Source: JAAYZQ01 sp034428935 (GTDB lineage Bacteria; Chloroflexota; Anaerolineae; JAAYZQ01). From it: a stretch of 25,505 nucleotides of DNA. A model generated the notes under the pieces. It did not search any database and was not told the DNA's origin. It saw nothing but the letters and a program-made list of their open reading frames with translations. The DNA is taken from positions 1-25,505 of the forward strand of contig DAOUHB010000235.1 of NCBI GenBank assembly GCA_034428935.1, written 5' to 3'. Position numbers and translations under genes: made by a program. This document shows positions 23,759 through 25,505 of this stretch, in pieces (the stretch's first letter is position 1; each line of letters opens with the position of its first letter).

Positions 23759-23790
23759 CAGGGTGGGATCCGCCCCGGAACCGAGGAACG

Positions 23791-24093
23791 TTATCCCCTG
23801 ATCCTCACCCTGTGGTGCCTGGTCTCGATTGGCTGGGTCTCCCACGGCCGGCGGTAGTGAAAGCGCAGGTCGGTCTTGCCCGGCCGGAGTGCGCGAAACT
23901 GGAAGGCCTCTCGCCCGCCGGCGCCGACGCCCCCGCCGGCAGGCTCGAACTCCTGTGAGATGAGGGTGAGATAGTCCTCGTCGGTTTCCACCTGCCAGCT
24001 ATAGCCCGTGGTTGGGTTGGCGGGCAGCACAATGGTCAAGGTCTCCCCCGCGGCCGCCTCGATGGGGCCGCGGGGGTCCTCAAATCTCTTCAT
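23791..24093 (-). CDS. Chagasin-type cysteine protease inhibitor (MEROPS I42)
   Basis: This 100-residue beta-sandwich inhibitor of papain-family proteases shows the three inhibitory loops: NPTTGYSW (26-33), GVGAGG followed by EAFQF (55-66), and RRPWE (81-85). These wedge into the active-site cleft in known chagasins. There is no signal peptide, unlike many bacterial I42 proteins, so it should stay in the cytoplasm. It starts 51 bases after the stop of a papain-like protease gene and is surely co-transcribed. That implies it controls this very enzyme, protecting the cell from premature activity. The ribosome site is modest (AGGGCGAG). Confidence 0.93.
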   Translation of the reverse strand: MKRFEDPRGPIEAAAGETLTIVLPANPTTGYSWQVETDEDYLTLISQEFEPAGGGVGAGGREAFQFRALRPGKTDLRFHYRRPWETQPIETRHHRVRIRG

Positions 24094-24144
24094 ACTCGCC
24101 CTGCCTTTCGTGGCGCTTGCGCCTGCCCGGCGGGCGCGTCGGGA

Positions 24145-25086
24145 CTAGCGAACCAGCGCCCTCACGATCCGGGCCACGATGTTGCAGCCCGGCACCGGCT
24201 CGGGCCCGGGCTCGGGTCCCGGTCCGGGCTCGCCGCCCGGCACGACCCCGGCAACGCCGTACATGGGGAACTGGGCGTCGATGTCGCACTCGCCGTAGCC
24301 GATGCGGAACCAGCCCGCATCGCCCCAGCCCGGCCCCCAGCTATTCTTGCAGATCCACGCTTGCTCGGCCTCGGAGTAGCCGACGACGCAGATGGCGTGG
24401 TAGCCCGCCAGATCGCCGCTGGTGTGGCGGTAGACGCCGCCCCGGTAGTTGAAAAAGTCGCGGTAGACGGCCATGCAGCCGATCATCGGGCCCGTGTTGG
24501 CCAGCCACTCCTTGCGCTCTCCGTGATCAAAGATCTCCTGCCACTCGGTGACCTTCAGGGCCTGCCCCTGCCAGTCGCCGCAGGAGGAGGAGCAGGGCAT
24601 ATCGTGATCCTGGTAGGGGAAACAGCCCTCCGTGGGCACGCCCTGGTTCTTGGCATAGTCCAGGGCATAGGTGGGCCACCAGCCACTGTTGCAACAGTTG
24701 CCGCAGCCACAGAAAAAGAGGTGGGCCTCCGAAAGGTCGGGCTGGAGGCTGGCATCGGCGTGGTGTCGCTTGAGCATCGCCTCCAGCACGGCGACGGCGG
24801 CAAAGGAGACACACGAGCCGCAGCCTTTCTGGTCTCGAATGGCCGTTATCCAGTCGGCGCCGTCCACGTTGCGCCAATCCCAGGCAGGGGGAAAGCTGGC
24901 GGCCCGCGGCTGTAGCATGGCCCGCTCCCGCGACAGGCGCTGCATCTCCTCGGGAATCAGGCGCAGGCCGAGGCGCCGGTCCTGCTCTTCTTGGGGCAAG
25001 GCGGAAAGGGTGGTGATGCCGGCCCTCCAGTTAAAGCCACGCTCGTTGATGGCTCGTTCAAGGCCCGGCAACTCGTCTTCGGACAT
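24145..25086 (-). CDS. Papain-family (C1A) cysteine protease with propeptide-like N-terminus
   Basis: This 313-residue protein has a complete papain catalytic set: oxyanion Gln86, nucleophile Cys92 (KGCGSCVSF), His230 (GYHAICVVGY) and Asn248 (CKNSWGPGWGDAGWF). Residues 1-65 look like a propeptide, with FNWRAG and a LSALPQEEQDRRLG segment as in prokaryotic C1A zymogens. Cysteine-rich loops (FFCGCGNCC, 124-132; CSSSC, 165-169) suggest disulphides or metal binding. The C-terminus is odd: a Gly/Pro/Glu repeat (about 284-300) followed by a short cationic amphipathic tail. No signal peptide is seen. The ATG has AAAGGAG upstream, and a longer frame is rejected. The chagasin gene follows in the same operon. 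Tyrosine or tryptophan after the Cys, usual in papain, is Val here. Confidence 0.94.
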   Translation of the reverse strand: MSEDELPGLERAINERGFNWRAGITTLSALPQEEQDRRLGLRLIPEEMQRLSRERAMLQPRAASFPPAWDWRNVDGADWITAIRDQKGCGSCVSFAAVAVLEAMLKRHHADASLQPDLSEAHLFFCGCGNCCNSGWWPTYALDYAKNQGVPTEGCFPYQDHDMPCSSSCGDWQGQALKVTEWQEIFDHGERKEWLANTGPMIGCMAVYRDFFNYRGGVYRHTSGDLAGYHAICVVGYSEAEQAWICKNSWGPGWGDAGWFRIGYGECDIDAQFPMYGVAGVVPGGEPGPGPEPGPEPVPGCNIVARIVRALVR

Positions 25087-25101
25087 GCTTCGCTCCTTTC
25101 T

Positions 25102-25118
25102 CCGAGGCATCGCCTCGG
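25102..25118 (-). promoter_or_regulatory. Leader hairpin just upstream of the protease ribosome-binding site
   Basis: The perfect 7-bp stem CCGAGGC/GCCTCGG with loop GAT lies directly before the AGAAAGGAG site. It could stabilise the message or tune translation. Confidence 0.5.
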
Positions 25119-25205
25119 ACCTTCCGAAGGAACAACACGTGGCGGGGCATCGAGGGCCGTCGTTCCCCTTCGCGATGGTAAACCCGGCCCGCTCCCCGTG
25201 GACGC

Positions 25206-25234
25206 ATTATAGCAACTTTTGGGGCAGGTGTCAA
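25206..25234 (-). promoter_or_regulatory. Consensus sigma-70 promoter of the protease-chagasin operon
   Basis: TTGACA (25229-25234), exactly 17 bases, then TATAAT (25206-25211) on the minus strand: both hexamers are perfect. The leader before the protease start is about 110 bases. Confidence 0.92.
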
Positions 25235-25277
25235 CGGTTCTTGCGACGGCGAGTATAGCGCAGAATCGTAGGTGAGC

Positions 25278-25505
25278 TTAAGCCGCCCTTGGCAGAGTCG
25301 CCTGCCACATTCGCTCAAAACGACCGCTGTGCAACTCGGCCAATCCGGCGAGCATGGCTTGGGCATTCGACCGCTGCCAGCCTTGCCCTGGACGCTTCAT
25401 CCGATGGTGGACCACGGTGTTGATCCCGCTTTCCACCGTGCCACTGCCGATGGGATAGCCTTGTGCCCGAAACTGGTCATAGCGCATTCGCTGCCGGTTG
25501 CCCTC
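25278..25505 (-). CDS. Transposase C-terminal part (ISKra4-like), cut by the window edge
   Basis: The frame is open to the last base of the window and ends in TAA at 25278-25280. The motif GYPIGSGTVESGINTVVHHRMK (quoted only to this extent), followed by Trp and an NAQAMLAGLAEL helix, resembles the C-terminal catalytic region of ISKra4-type DDE transposases, including the glutamate of VES. The 5' part lies outside the window, so intactness cannot be judged. No clear terminal inverted repeat was identified between the stop and the protease promoter. The IS end may have placed or left the nearby strong promoter. Confidence 0.8.
   Translation of the reverse strand, partial: EGNRQRMRYDQFRAQGYPIGSGTVESGINTVVHHRMKRPGQGWQRSNAQAMLAGLAELHSGRFERMWQATLPRAA

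Noticed and set aside
22736..23845. A 369-codon minus-strand frame opposite the SDR gene
   Set aside because: The plus-strand SDR has intact motifs and a ribosome site; this frame has neither.
25210..25277. Terminal inverted repeat of the edge transposon
   Set aside because: The partner end is outside the window, so no repeat can be confirmed from this sequence.
1..25505. CRISPR arrays, rRNA genes, prophage structural genes
   Set aside because: I looked for regularly spaced repeats, rRNA-like sequence and phage modules and saw none.

Overview
The window is GC-rich, densely coded bacterial DNA, most likely from a Chloroflexota (Chloroflexi) genome. Three things point that way: a substrate-binding lipoprotein with a repetitive Val/Glu/Thr linker after the lipobox, a DnaG zinc site written CFGAC instead of CFGC, and a primary sigma factor with an insertion in region 3. 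This is inferred from recalled family features; no search was run. Almost everything except fabK and its downstream SDR gene is on the minus strand.

Layout from left to right. (1) 1-1383, plus strand: the 3' part of a DUF234-type AAA ATPase. (2) 1384-1643: a short spacer holding a decayed 3' end of a probable methyltransferase. (3) 1644-9619, minus: a peptide-uptake operon, transcribed as binding lipoprotein, two serine beta-lactamase-fold hydrolases, permeases OppB and OppC, and an OppF-type ATPase. No OppD is present. (4) 9782-13823, minus: a dipeptide-epimerase-like enolase-superfamily enzyme, a Cache/HAMP/GAF histidine kinase and a NarL-type regulator, with start and stop codons overlapping at both junctions. 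(5) tRNA-Asn with its own promoter and terminator. (6) dnaG-rpoD. (7) Two overlapping thymidylate-kinase-like genes, the second with a Lys-to-Arg change in the P-loop. (8) An isoaspartyl peptidase/asparaginase. (9) fabF, divergent from fabK and a FabI/FabL-like SDR. (10) A papain-family cysteine protease followed by a chagasin-type inhibitor, behind a promoter with full consensus hexamers. (11) The 3' end of a transposase at the right edge.

The most interesting unit is 1644-13823. The sensor-regulator pair is translationally coupled to a predicted dipeptide epimerase and lies next to an oligopeptide importer that carries two non-secreted penicillin-recognising hydrolases. The simplest reading is a locus that senses, imports, cleaves and epimerises small peptides, possibly murein-derived or D-amino-acid-containing. 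Three TACGTA palindromes upstream of the transporter promoter are candidate regulator sites. The protease/chagasin pair is a second, self-contained system: a cytoplasmic-looking papain homologue with an intact catalytic set and its own inhibitor.

Housekeeping promoters are easy to read here. TTGAC(A/G) or TTGNCN, exactly 17 bp, then TATAAT, TACAAT or TAGAAT appears upstream of tRNA-Asn, dnaG, the thymidylate kinases, the isoaspartyl peptidase and the papain gene.
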